From Deltaproteobacteria bacterium (GTDB lineage Bacteria > Myxococcota_A > UBA9160 > JAJDAL01), in contig JAJDAL010000006.1 of assembly GCA_029261875.1 (NCBI GenBank), forward strand, positions 184,765 to 248,764: a stretch of DNA of 64,000 nucleotides, given 5' to 3'. Under the pieces are notes generated by a model. The model did no database searches. It was not told the DNA's origin and saw only the letters and a list, made by a program, of their open reading frames with translations. A program made the position numbers and the translations under genes. This document shows, one piece after another, positions 1-7,916 of the stretch. Position 1 is the first letter of the stretch, and each line of letters starts with the position of its first letter.

Positions 1-117
1 CGCCTTGTAGACGAAGAAATGGTCGGTCACATCCGCAGACGGGCCCGCCAACGCCGGTGCCGCGGCAAGCCCGACAACGACAGCAAAGGCTGTCGCGAGT
101 GTCAGCAACGATCGCAT
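1..117 (-). CDS. Secreted protein, N-terminal fragment (cut by window edge)
   Basis: Seen: an ATG at 117 on the minus strand opens 39 codons that run off the left edge. The product starts with a basic residue and a hydrophobic stretch (MRSLLTLATAFAVVVGLAAA), then a PALAG segment that suits signal peptidase I cleavage, then mature residues beginning near GPSADVTDHFF. Inference: a Sec-exported protein. Too little is left to name a family. Confidence 0.6.
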   Translation of the reverse strand, partial: MRSLLTLATAFAVVVGLAAAPALAGPSADVTDHFFVYKA

Positions 118-445
118 AGCTCAAGTCCTGTCCGTACCCGTTGAATCGGGTGGGGTTTCGCTCGTAGTTCTTCTGCATCCAGCCGGTTGTGCCAACGGCG
201 CCCTGCCGCACGCTCCAGCCAGTCACACGCAACCGCCTTTCACCCGCCTGCATCCGTCGCGCAACGCTGCGACACAAAGGGGCAAGAAGGCGGCAACTGG
301 AAAGCATTCTACTTCAATCATCATGAAATATGTTGAAAGATGTAGCGTTTCCCCGGCGGGGACGCGGTCGGGATAGTCAGTAAGTATCTGAAAACGTTAG
401 GGAAACGAATCATCCCCGCGGGGCTCAAAATTAACTACGAATAAA
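118..445. other. Intergenic region, no gene recognised
   Basis: This stretch separates two minus-strand genes. It is less GC-rich than its surroundings around 300-340 and 365-445. It holds two short GC palindromes, CCCCGGCGGGG near 351 and CCCCGCGGGG near 414, without a clear T-tract. It presumably carries the promoter of the truncated secreted-protein gene at the left edge and the end of the phosphatidyltransferase transcript. I could not assign -35/-10 boxes. Confidence 0.4.
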
Positions 446-1003
446 CTAGTGAGCGGGGCCGTCTTTTCGGTGTCGGAGCCATTCGAGCGCCCGTTGATAC
501 ATCGAGATCAGCGTCGAGCAGACCAGAACCCAGCCCGCCATCCCGATCCAAACGTCACTGGGCCAGGACAATCCCAGCGCATCGCGAATCACTGCGGTTC
601 CGAGCAACGCGTAGTACGCGATCCCATTCCAACGGCCGAGCGCGCTGCCGCGCAACGGACGCGTCGCCCCGCCCGAATCGATTGCGTATTGCGCAAACGC
701 AAGCGCGATCAGGATTGGCAACGCCGTCGGAACGCGCGCTTGCAGCGCCAACGCGGCAAGCCCCAGCGTGACGAAGGTCGCGTCGACGCCGTGGTCGAAC
801 AGCCCACCGAGACGCGTCACTTCGCCGCGACGGCGCGCGATGCGCCCGTCCAGGAGGTCCGTCAGTACCGCAAAAGCGAACAAGGGGCCCGCCCACTCGT
901 AACACCCGTCGCGAATCGCGAGCACGAGCACCGGTGCCGAAGCAAGACGCGCTGCGGTGAGGGCGTTGGCGGGCGTGATCCAGCGCTTCGTCATGGCGGA
1001 CAC
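446..1003 (-). CDS. CDP-alcohol phosphatidyltransferase family membrane protein
   Basis: 185 aa integral membrane enzyme of the family that joins a CDP-linked lipid (CDP-diacylglycerol or CDP-alcohol) to an alcohol in phospholipid synthesis. The family signature D-G-x2-A-R-x8-G-x3-D-x3-D is complete at residues 52-74 (D52, G53, A56, R57, G66, D70, D74), with the extra Asp at 49. Hydrophobic segments flank it at about 20-50, 78-105, 125-145 and 150-168. The length fits the small PgsA/CLS type, but the alcohol acceptor cannot be told from sequence. The start is uncertain: GTG at 1003 or ATG at 994, neither with a good ribosome-binding site. No coupled neighbours. Confidence 0.8.
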   Translation of the reverse strand: MSAMTKRWITPANALTAARLASAPVLVLAIRDGCYEWAGPLFAFAVLTDLLDGRIARRRGEVTRLGGLFDHGVDATFVTLGLAALALQARVPTALPILIALAFAQYAIDSGGATRPLRGSALGRWNGIAYYALLGTAVIRDALGLSWPSDVWIGMAGWVLVCSTLISMYQRALEWLRHRKDGPAH

Positions 1004-1046
1004 AACACCACGATACTAGCCTCGCCCCTTTGGTGGGGTCTGCTGA

Positions 1047-1394
1047 ATGAAGAGATCGATGAACTTCATCGTCGGGTGCGCGTTGGCGATCGCATTGGCG
1101 AGCGTCGGGTGCGCGCAGGAAGAAACGGTCGATCTGTCGGAGGCGGCCCAGCGCGGCAAGCGGATCTACCAGAACGTTTGCATCGCCTGCCACCACGGAG
1201 ATCCGAACCTGGACGGCCCGGTGGGCCCCGCCAATGCCGGCGCCTCCCGAGAGCTCGTGGAGGCGAAGGTGATTCGCGGGGAGTATCCGCCGGGCTATGC
1301 GCCCAAGCGCCCGGGCGCCGTCATGCCGAAGTTCGAATTTCTGGCGGACAGCGTCGACGACCTCACGGCCTATCTGCAGGAAGTGGCGCCCTGA
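1047..1394 (+). CDS. Small monohaem c-type cytochrome
   Basis: 115 aa. A short hydrophobic N-terminus ends in a possible lipobox (SVGC, Cys near residue 22), so it is exported and perhaps lipid-anchored. One haem c site, CIACH, lies at residues 45-49, and a Met suited to the sixth iron ligand is at 93 in the sequence VMPKF. The fold and spacing fit class I cytochrome c. The gene ends 13 bp before the end of the convergent PuuD-like membrane protein. Proteins of that family often carry a C-terminal cytochrome c domain, so this may be the detached redox partner. The start could also be the ATG four codons downstream. Confidence 0.8.
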   Translation: MKRSMNFIVGCALAIALASVGCAQEETVDLSEAAQRGKRIYQNVCIACHHGDPNLDGPVGPANAGASRELVEAKVIRGEYPPGYAPKRPGAVMPKFEFLADSVDDLTAYLQEVAP

Positions 1395-1407
1395 GCGCCT
1401 TCCCCCG

Positions 1408-2127
1408 CTACGACAGCAGAATCGACTGAAGCAAGTACAGCACCACGGTGAGACCGAGGCCGATGTGAATCGTCCCCGATACGGTCCCCAGGGGCTTCTG
1501 GGTCGGTAGGCCGGAACCGATCAGCGCGTTGGCCTCGACCAGACCGATGACCGCCAGAGCACACACCCAGTAGGCGGAGAGGTTCGCCTCGCCCATTCCG
1601 ATCCCGGCCACGAGCGAATTGAAGTTCGCTGCAGCAACCATGAAGAACAACATAGGGATGGAGAACAGCGTGTTGGTCCGCGAGGCGAGCCCGGCGCGCG
1701 CAGCTCGGCCCGCCGCACTCGGGTCCGGGTCGCCGCCGCCCGACACCCGTTCGGCGTTGGCGATCACCACCTGCTGAGCCGGCCAAATGACGAACCAGAC
1801 GTTGGCCCACATCAGCGTGCCCATCAGCGCGCCGGTCAGGATCAGCGTCATGTAGCCACTACCCAGTCCGGTGCCCTGCATCATTTTCGAAATAATGATC
1901 AGCAGGCCCGTAACGAAGGTGAACATGGCACCCCAGCGGAACCACCACAGGGCGTTCGGAACCAAGCCGCGGGTGATGGCGGACTTGGCGCCACCACCGA
2001 GTTCCGTGCCGAAGAAGGGCGTCTGGATGAAGTTGAAGTAGTAGAGGACGCCGATCCAGGTAATGCCGGCGAGCACATGAAACCAACGGAGCAAGACAAA
2101 CCAGCCCTCGACACTGAAGATATCCAT
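1408..2127 (-). CDS. PuuD-like (urate oxidase N-terminal domain) membrane protein
   Basis: 239 aa, about six to seven hydrophobic segments. The N-terminus (WFHVLAGITWIGVLYYFNFI) and the later SRTNTLFSIPMLFFM segment match the membrane domain family named after Agrobacterium PuuD, a membrane urate hydroxylase. Histidines in the first membrane segment may bind haem. Full PuuD proteins carry a cytochrome c domain after the membrane part; this protein stops before it, and a free cytochrome c is encoded convergently 13 bp away. Many members of this family probably do not act on urate, so the substrate is unproven. No other purine catabolism genes are visible nearby. Confidence 0.6.
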   Translation of the reverse strand: MDIFSVEGWFVLLRWFHVLAGITWIGVLYYFNFIQTPFFGTELGGGAKSAITRGLVPNALWWFRWGAMFTFVTGLLIIISKMMQGTGLGSGYMTLILTGALMGTLMWANVWFVIWPAQQVVIANAERVSGGGDPDPSAAGRAARAGLASRTNTLFSIPMLFFMVAAANFNSLVAGIGMGEANLSAYWVCALAVIGLVEANALIGSGLPTQKPLGTVSGTIHIGLGLTVVLYLLQSILLS

Positions 2128-2253
2128 CCTCTTCCCTCCAATTGGGTTGCCTGTCGGCGCACTGGGGCGCCGAAGGGAGGGCCATTGTAACCGCGAAATC
2201 AGCGCTTGCTCACGGGAATCGGATCGCGCGGAATCGCGCGAACGCGTTCGCGT

Positions 2254-3144
2254 TTATTTCCAGCGATCGATCCGCGTAGCGATCCGCCCCCATCCCAAGC
2301 GATCGAACAGTTTCCACGCGATATCGCGATCGGAGCCTCGGTAACGAAGCTCGCGCAGGGAAGCCGAGACACCCGGAACGTCGTAGCGCAGCGTCGCGAG
2401 TTCTCGGGTCAGGAGCGCCCGGTCCCGGTTCTTCGCGACCGCCGTCGCAATCCGCGCTTTCCCGCGCAGCTCGAGCCCATCCCAACCTTCTAAAGACTCG
2501 GGAATCCGATCCAGATCACCGAATTCCTGGAGTACCGCGGACGCAGACTTCGGACCTACGCCGGGTACACCGGGCAGGCAATCGACCGCGTCCCCCACCA
2601 GACCCAGGTAGTCGGGGATCTGATGCGGAGCGACACCGAATTTTTCCCGCACGGCATCGGCGTCGTAGGTCTTCTCGCGCGCCAGGTCATGCAGGACGAC
2701 CCGACCATCTTCCCGAACCAACTGCGAGAGATCCTTGTCGCCCGTGACCACGGAAACCCGCGCGCGCTTGCGCACCAACTGCTGGGACAAGGTCGCGATC
2801 ACATCGTCCGCTTCGAAGTTCTCGCGTTCGTAAGAGGGAATCCCGAGCGCTTCGCAGACGTCGCGACACAGTCCGAACTGCGCTTCGAGTTCCGCGTCCG
2901 GCTCTCCCCGGTCGGCCTTGTAGCCGGGCTCGACTTCGTTTCGGAAGCTCGTCATCGCGTGGTCGAAGGCGACGCCGATGTATTCGACGCGGTGCTCGCG
3001 GATGAATCGGAGCAACGTGTTGGCGAATCCATAAGCTGCACCCGTCGGGTTTCCGTCCGGCGCCTCCATGGAGGGCAGGGAAAAGTAGGCGCGGAAAATG
3101 TAGATGTGGCCGTCGATCAGATGAACGAGGGGAGCCTGGGCCAT
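2254..3144 (-). CDS. 5'-3' exonuclease (Pol I N-terminal / FEN-like)
   Basis: 296 aa. It matches the stand-alone 5'-3' exonuclease and flap endonuclease family: the N-terminal LIDGHIYIFRAYF segment with a metal-binding Asp, the helical-arch region (FDHAMTSFRNEVEPGYKADR), an acidic centre (ENFEADDVIATLS and VTGDKDLSQLV), and a helix-hairpin-helix (GLVGDAVDCLPGVPGVGPKSA begins near residue 180). In most relatives the loop reads GDxSDNIPG; here it is GDAVDCLPG, a small departure. Likely role: removal of RNA or flaps during replication and repair. It starts 18 bp after proS on the same strand, so the two are probably co-transcribed. Confidence 0.85.
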   Translation of the reverse strand: MAQAPLVHLIDGHIYIFRAYFSLPSMEAPDGNPTGAAYGFANTLLRFIREHRVEYIGVAFDHAMTSFRNEVEPGYKADRGEPDAELEAQFGLCRDVCEALGIPSYERENFEADDVIATLSQQLVRKRARVSVVTGDKDLSQLVREDGRVVLHDLAREKTYDADAVREKFGVAPHQIPDYLGLVGDAVDCLPGVPGVGPKSASAVLQEFGDLDRIPESLEGWDGLELRGKARIATAVAKNRDRALLTRELATLRYDVPGVSASLRELRYRGSDRDIAWKLFDRLGWGRIATRIDRWK

Positions 3145-3162
3145 TTCAAACGCGCGGACGGG

Positions 3163-4878
3163 TCAAGCGCGCTCTTCCAAGATCGCTTCTTGAACGGTTT
3201 CCGCCACGCGATGCAGGTCGTGGGATTCCGTGCGGCCATCGCGCCGACGCGTGACTTCGACTTTCTTCTCCGCCAATCCTTTGGGCCCGACCGTAATCCG
3301 ATAGGGGATGCCGACGAGTTCCGCGTCCTTGAACTTGACGCCCGGCCGCTCGTTTCGATCATCGAGGATCACGTCGATCCCAGCGCCGCGCAGGGCTTCG
3401 TAGATCTGCGCCCCCGCCTCCGCGGTATCGACATCCTTGGGATTCAGAACGCTCACCACCACCTCGTAGGGCGCAACGGAAACCGGCCAAACGATGCCCG
3501 CTTCGTCGTGGCAGGTCTCGACGACCGCCGCCATGCTGCGCTCGATGCCGATCCCGTAGGAACCCATGATGATGGGCTGGGATTTGCCGGATTCGGCTTG
3601 TACCTGGGCCCCCATGGCTTCGCTGTAGCGCGTTCCCAACTTGAAGATGTGACCGACCTCGACGGTTTTGCGCAGTGCGAGCGGGGCGTCGCACATGGAG
3701 CAGGGTTCCCCATCGCGCACGCTGCGCAGATCCAGCCAATGGTCCACGCGAACGTCGCGCTCGAGCGAGACACCGCGCAAATGCTGACCGTCCAGGTTGG
3801 CGCCGGTCAGCATGTTGGTGCGTCCCTGCAAGCGGGCGTCGGCGAGGATCATGTGCTCCGGCCCCACGCCGACGGCCCCGAGACTTCCAGCTGCCGCACC
3901 CAGCGCATTGCGGATCTCTTCCGCGCTGGCCGGGCGCAAATCCGCAACACCGGTACTGTCCATGAGCTTCTGCTCCACGAGTTCGTCGTCGCCGCGGAGC
4001 AGCACCAGGGCGAGCTTCTCGCCCAGGGAGTAGACGAGTGTCTTGATCTGTCGCTGCGCCGGCGCCCCGCCGTCGAAATTCGCGAGGTCTTCGATGCTGC
4101 GAACCCCCGGCGTCGGGAACGGTTCGGGGGTTTCCGGGCCGGCTTCGTCCGTGCAGGGGACGTCGCCCGCGAACGCCTTCTCGAGATTCGCCGCATAACC
4201 ACACGCTGCGCAGGAAGCGACCCAATCTTCTCCCGCGTCACTCGCCACCATGAATTCCACCGACTCGCTGCCCCCCATGGCACCGGAAGACGCCTCGACG
4301 GCGATCACCTCGAGACCGCAGCGTTTGAAAATTTTCCGGTACGCCTCCAAGTGGCGACCAAACGCGTAGTCGAGCCCTTCGGGAGTCAGGTCGAGGGAAT
4401 AGGAATCCTTCATGGTGAATTCGCGCACGCGCAAGAGGCCCGATTTTGGGCGCGGCTCATCGCGGAACTTGGTCTGAATCTGGTACCAGATCTGCGGCAG
4501 CTGTTTGTAAGAGCGCAACTCCGTCGCGATCGTTGCGAACACCTCTTCGTGGGTCATGCCGAGGCCCACGTCCGCATCGCGACGATCCTTGAAGCGAAAC
4601 ATCTCGAGACCCATGGCGTCCCAGCGCCCGCTCTTCTCCCAGATCTCCGCCGGGTGAATGGCGGGAAGGCGAAATTCCTGGCCGCCGATGGCTTCCATCT
4701 CTTCGCGCACGATCTTCGTGATCTTTGCGCAGACGCGGTGGCCCAACGGCAGCAGGGAATAAACCCCCGACATCAACTGCCGGATGAAACCCGCGCGCAC
4801 CAACAATCGATGGCTCTGCGCTTCCGCGTCCGCCGGGTCGTCTCGCAAAGTCGGAATAAAGGCCTGAGACCAGTTCAC
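3163..4878 (-). CDS. proS: Prolyl-tRNA synthetase, bacterial type with editing insertion
   Basis: 571 aa, the normal length of bacterial-type ProRS (about 570). The class II core is evident: motif 1 region near residue 65-85 (ALHPAEIWEKSGRW-like), motif 2 (FRDEPRPKSGLLRVREFTMKD), and a C-terminal class II anticodon-binding domain (VAPYEVVVSVLNPKD onward). Between motifs 2 and 3 lies the large INS editing insertion of bacterial enzymes, with Cys-containing CAACGYAANLE and a YbaK-like block. It charges tRNA-Pro in the cytoplasm and clears Ala-tRNA-Pro. It is first in a likely two-gene unit with the exonuclease downstream. Confidence 0.95.
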   Translation of the reverse strand: MNWSQAFIPTLRDDPADAEAQSHRLLVRAGFIRQLMSGVYSLLPLGHRVCAKITKIVREEMEAIGGQEFRLPAIHPAEIWEKSGRWDAMGLEMFRFKDRRDADVGLGMTHEEVFATIATELRSYKQLPQIWYQIQTKFRDEPRPKSGLLRVREFTMKDSYSLDLTPEGLDYAFGRHLEAYRKIFKRCGLEVIAVEASSGAMGGSESVEFMVASDAGEDWVASCAACGYAANLEKAFAGDVPCTDEAGPETPEPFPTPGVRSIEDLANFDGGAPAQRQIKTLVYSLGEKLALVLLRGDDELVEQKLMDSTGVADLRPASAEEIRNALGAAAGSLGAVGVGPEHMILADARLQGRTNMLTGANLDGQHLRGVSLERDVRVDHWLDLRSVRDGEPCSMCDAPLALRKTVEVGHIFKLGTRYSEAMGAQVQAESGKSQPIIMGSYGIGIERSMAAVVETCHDEAGIVWPVSVAPYEVVVSVLNPKDVDTAEAGAQIYEALRGAGIDVILDDRNERPGVKFKDAELVGIPYRITVGPKGLAEKKVEVTRRRDGRTESHDLHRVAETVQEAILEERA

Positions 4879-4977
4879 GCTGCCTCCCGTGTTGTCGCAA
4901 AGCTAGGAGCCTGACCCCGAATTCACAACAAGCCGCCGGGAGCGGGTACGCGGGTCACGGCGAATCGCCGAAGTCGC

Positions 4978-6114
4978 CTACGCGATCGGGGCCGAGGCCA
5001 TGACGGCGGCGTGGGTGAGGAGTTCGATGCGTCCCCGGCGGCTGGCGATCACGCGCGGGCCGAGCATTCCGAGGCTTGGGGCGTCTCCCGCGTGGGCGGC
5101 GAGATAGCCCGCCTCGAGGCCCTCCACACCGAAGAGTGAGGCGCCTCGCGAGTTGCAGCCGAAATACAGAGAGAAACCGGGTTTCTCGACCGCCGTGCGG
5201 GCAACCATCTCGCGCGTCGCGTCGCGCGCGAACTCGGGGTCGCGCAGCACGAATGCGAATTCGTCGCCGCGTGTGAGCGCGTCGGGAACCGCCAGGGCGC
5301 GGCGCTGCTCGGAGAAACCCGCCACCGGCTGGGCGCGGTAGTGCCCGGTCTGGGGGTCGAGCGCGGTCCCCACCAGCAATGATCCGAGCGCTCGGCGCAG
5401 GTCCGCCGCCAGCGGACCGCGCGCGTATTCGCGGTACACGTCCAGCGCCGGGCGATCGTCGATGCTGTGGATCCAGTTTCCCTCCACACGCGTTACGAAA
5501 AGAGATGGACTGACCGGTCGACAGGAATCCGCGACGCCCAGCTGCGCGGGAGCCGGAAGCTCCACGATCAGGCCCGACAGCGCTCCGGTCGCGCACTCGG
5601 CCCCCGCCCAAACGAGGGGAGCCCCGCCGAGTCGATCGCCCGCCGCACCGCCGACCGCGCGCCCCTCTCCCAACGCGGCGCACAAACTCGTTTCCAGAGG
5701 ACGGCGTGCCAAAGCGACCGGGTCGTGGAATACGATCGCCAAATCGTTGGCGCGAAGGGGCCGACCGAGAGCGCTGCGAATTCCCGCGGCCGCATCCAGC
5801 TCGCGCGATTCCAAGTGGCCGCAGAAGAAAGATGAAATCGATACACCCGACAGTGCGAGGACTGCGACGATCGGCTGGGCGGTATGTTCCTCCCCGTCCG
5901 CGAGAACGCTGTCGGTCGCACAACCGACCACGCGATCCGTACCGAGTTCATCGCAGACGGCGTCCACCACGCCCGGCAGCCCTTCGCAATCGGAACTCGC
6001 CAGCAGAATCGCGCCTTCCACCCGTGCCATCTCTGAGCGCGCATCGCGCGCAGCAATTCGACCGGCTTCGAAAGCGTCGAGCTCCTTGGATTGGCCCAGC
6101 GCGGCGTGGATCAC
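4978..6114 (-). CDS. FIST domain protein
   Basis: 378 aa cytosolic-looking protein with FIST N (about residues 25-215; VVGCATDSVLADGEE) and FIST C (about 225-360; SLYFGCNSRGASLFG) domains. FIST domains are predicted small-ligand sensing modules often linked to signal transduction. No kinase, cyclase or transmembrane domain is attached. The start is GTG at 6114. The gene is divergent from RNase D, sharing a 172 bp intergenic stretch that contains the inverted repeat GGGTC-N6-GACCC near 6163-6178. The ligand and partners are unknown. Confidence 0.8.
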   Translation of the reverse strand: MIHAALGQSKELDAFEAGRIAARDARSEMARVEGAILLASSDCEGLPGVVDAVCDELGTDRVVGCATDSVLADGEEHTAQPIVAVLALSGVSISSFFCGHLESRELDAAAGIRSALGRPLRANDLAIVFHDPVALARRPLETSLCAALGEGRAVGGAAGDRLGGAPLVWAGAECATGALSGLIVELPAPAQLGVADSCRPVSPSLFVTRVEGNWIHSIDDRPALDVYREYARGPLAADLRRALGSLLVGTALDPQTGHYRAQPVAGFSEQRRALAVPDALTRGDEFAFVLRDPEFARDATREMVARTAVEKPGFSLYFGCNSRGASLFGVEGLEAGYLAAHAGDAPSLGMLGPRVIASRRGRIELLTHAAVMASAPIA

Positions 6115-6286
6115 GGGTTAGACTCGATTGATCGGGTCTTTTTCACTACTTAATTCCTACAAGTGGGTCCTAAATGACCCGGGGACTGGGCGACGGGGAC
6201 CGTCTCAGCTAGGATCGGGCTCCCTCCGAGACGTCTTCGTGCCCCCTGGATCCCCCCGGAACACTTGAGAGACTGAGGTCGCGCAG

Positions 6287-7465
6287 TTGGCGAACTATAC
6301 GTTGATCGAGCGCCGCGCCGATCTCGACGAGCTGGTGGAGCACCTGCTCGGCGAGAAGGTCGTGAGCTTCGACACCGAAGCCGACAGCTTCTATCACTAC
6401 TTCGACAAGACCTGCCTGGTCCAAGTGGCCACGCGCGACAGCATCTACCTCATCGACCCCTTGGCCCTGGGTGGGCCCGACAAGCTTGCCCCACTGGCGC
6501 CGGTCTTCGCATCCCCTGAAATCCGAAAGATTTTTCACGCCGCCGAATACGATCTGTACGTGCTCAAGCGCGACTGCGGTTTCGAATTCAAGAATCTGTT
6601 CGACACGATGATTTCGTCGCAGCTGTTGGGCTATCCGTCGATCGGCCTCGCGGCCATCATCGAGCGACATTTCGACGTGAGTCTGCCGAAAGACGAGCAG
6701 CGCTCGGACTGGTCTCTGCGTCCCTTGCGCCAGAGCCAGCTCGACTACGCGGCCGCCGACGCCGCCTACCTGATTCGTCTCGCGGAAAAACTCGAACGCG
6801 AACTCAAGAAGCTCGACCGGCTTTCCTGGGCGCAAGAGGAATTCGAAAATCTCGCCAAACGCTCCTGGCCCGAGCGCCAGTTCGACAAGCTCGGCTACAT
6901 CAAGATCAAAGGGGCGCGCATCCTCGACCCCAAGAGCCTCGGTGTCTTACGCGAGCTCTTCCTGGCCCGCGACGCCAAGGCCCGCACGCTCGACCGCCCT
7001 CCGTTCAAGGTGCTGAGCAACCGGACGTTGATGGAAATCGCCCAGCGTCAGCCCGAGAACGCGGAGCAGCTGGCCGAGATCAAAGGCGTCACGGAACTTC
7101 TGCAACGGCGCCTGGGGCGCGAAGTACTCGCCGCCGTCGCGCGCGGCGTGAAGAAACGTCACGGGCCGATCCCCAAAGTCGTCGGTGGAGGACGCCGACG
7201 CATGGACCGGCGCACGGAACGGCGCATGGCCGAACTCAAACGCTGGCGAGACAAGCGCGCGTCGTCCCTGAAGCTCGATCCCGGCGTCTATTGTCCGAAC
7301 GCGACCCTCGAAGCCATCGCGATCTGCAACCCGAGTGAACCCGACGAACTCCGCCAACTGCCGGAGCTCAAGGGATGGTTCGTGCGCGAGTTTGCCGAGG
7401 AGCTGACGGAATTCATCGTGGGGCTCCCAAGCCAGGGTGCAGAAGCGCAGCCAGAAAAAAAGTAG
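6287..7465 (+). CDS. rnd: Ribonuclease D (3'-5' exonuclease with HRDC domains)
   Basis: 392 aa. The DEDDy exonuclease domain fills residues 1-190: motif I FDTEAD, motif II HAAEYDLYVLKRD and motif III YAAADAAYLIRL, giving the four acidic metal ligands and the Tyr. Two HRDC-like regions follow (about 215-290 and 310-380), as in E. coli RNase D (375 aa). It trims the 3' ends of tRNA precursors and other small RNAs. The start is TTG at 6287 (reads MANYTLIERRADL). The reading frame gives no better ATG before motif I. A strong hairpin 85 bp downstream may end the transcript. Confidence 0.9.
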   Translation: MANYTLIERRADLDELVEHLLGEKVVSFDTEADSFYHYFDKTCLVQVATRDSIYLIDPLALGGPDKLAPLAPVFASPEIRKIFHAAEYDLYVLKRDCGFEFKNLFDTMISSQLLGYPSIGLAAIIERHFDVSLPKDEQRSDWSLRPLRQSQLDYAAADAAYLIRLAEKLERELKKLDRLSWAQEEFENLAKRSWPERQFDKLGYIKIKGARILDPKSLGVLRELFLARDAKARTLDRPPFKVLSNRTLMEIAQRQPENAEQLAEIKGVTELLQRRLGREVLAAVARGVKKRHGPIPKVVGGGRRRMDRRTERRMAELKRWRDKRASSLKLDPGVYCPNATLEAIAICNPSEPDELRQLPELKGWFVREFAEELTEFIVGLPSQGAEAQPEKK

Positions 7466-7549
7466 CCGCCTGCCCCACGCCTCCGCGGGCCAGCCTTTCC
7501 GGAACGTCGGCAACCCGCCGACCCTGCTCGCAACTTCTCCAAAAAAACA

Positions 7550-7578
7550 GGCCCCCCGACCACCTTGGTCGGAGGGCC
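7550..7578 (-). terminator. Strong hairpin, intrinsic terminator best on the minus strand
   Basis: Two 13-base arms (GGCCCCCCGACCA and TGGTCGGAGGGCC) pair with a single mismatch around a 3-base loop. On the minus strand the stem is followed by a T-rich tail, read from the seven A residues at 7541-7547. On the plus strand only ATTTGAT follows. It therefore suits termination of a minus-strand transcript, possibly that of the small ORF ending at 7605, and may also act for rnd. Confidence 0.65.
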
Positions 7579-7604
7579 ATTTGATCTGTGCTTCGAGACT
7601 TCAA

Positions 7605-7859
7605 TCAGGCGGGGTGCCGTTCTGGGGGAAGGCGCCTTATGTTGATTGAGAATCCCTTCGCTGCGAACAAAATGAGAAAGCGCGCCCACTCAACCCATTC
7701 TGTCCGATCCAGATCATCATTTGCTCTATTCCTAGAGCAGACTTCGTGCCAAACCGGATCGCGCTTCGAGTACTCGCGGAAGACCGCGTTATTGCATAGA
7801 AAGTCTCGAAGACGCCGATACACGCTTGGGGCCACCGAAAGTGGCGCCGACCGCGGCAA
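7605..7859 (-). CDS. Possible small gene or gene remnant, unknown function
   Basis: 84 codons on the minus strand in an otherwise empty 451 bp gap (7466-7916). The only usable start is TTG at 7859, without a clear ribosome-binding site. The product has a plausible composition for a soluble protein (YRRLRDFLCNNAVFREYSKR, later EWVEWARFLILFAAKGFSIN) and lower GC than its neighbours. Its stop codon lies 26 bp before the terminator-like hairpin, which points to the same strand. I do not recognise the family. The weak start and isolated setting also fit a decayed gene. Apart from this and the hairpin the gap shows nothing. Confidence 0.3.
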   Translation of the reverse strand: MPRSAPLSVAPSVYRRLRDFLCNNAVFREYSKRDPVWHEVCSRNRANDDLDRTEWVEWARFLILFAAKGFSINIRRLPPERHPA

Positions 7860-7916
7860 AGCGTCCAGAAGAACCCGATTGGCGGAGAAGACGCTGTGAA
7901 ATCAGGGGCTTAACTC

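Noticed and set aside
1..253. Minus-strand frame from an ATG at 253 that overlaps the truncated signal-peptide gene in another frame
   Set aside because: Its first 45 residues look protein-like, but it then turns Cys/Arg-rich and conflicts with a good signal peptide starting at 117.
2623..4914. 763-codon plus-strand frame antisense to proS and the exonuclease gene
   Set aside because: It lies opposite two well-recognised genes, shows no family pattern, and long antisense frames are expected in GC-rich DNA.
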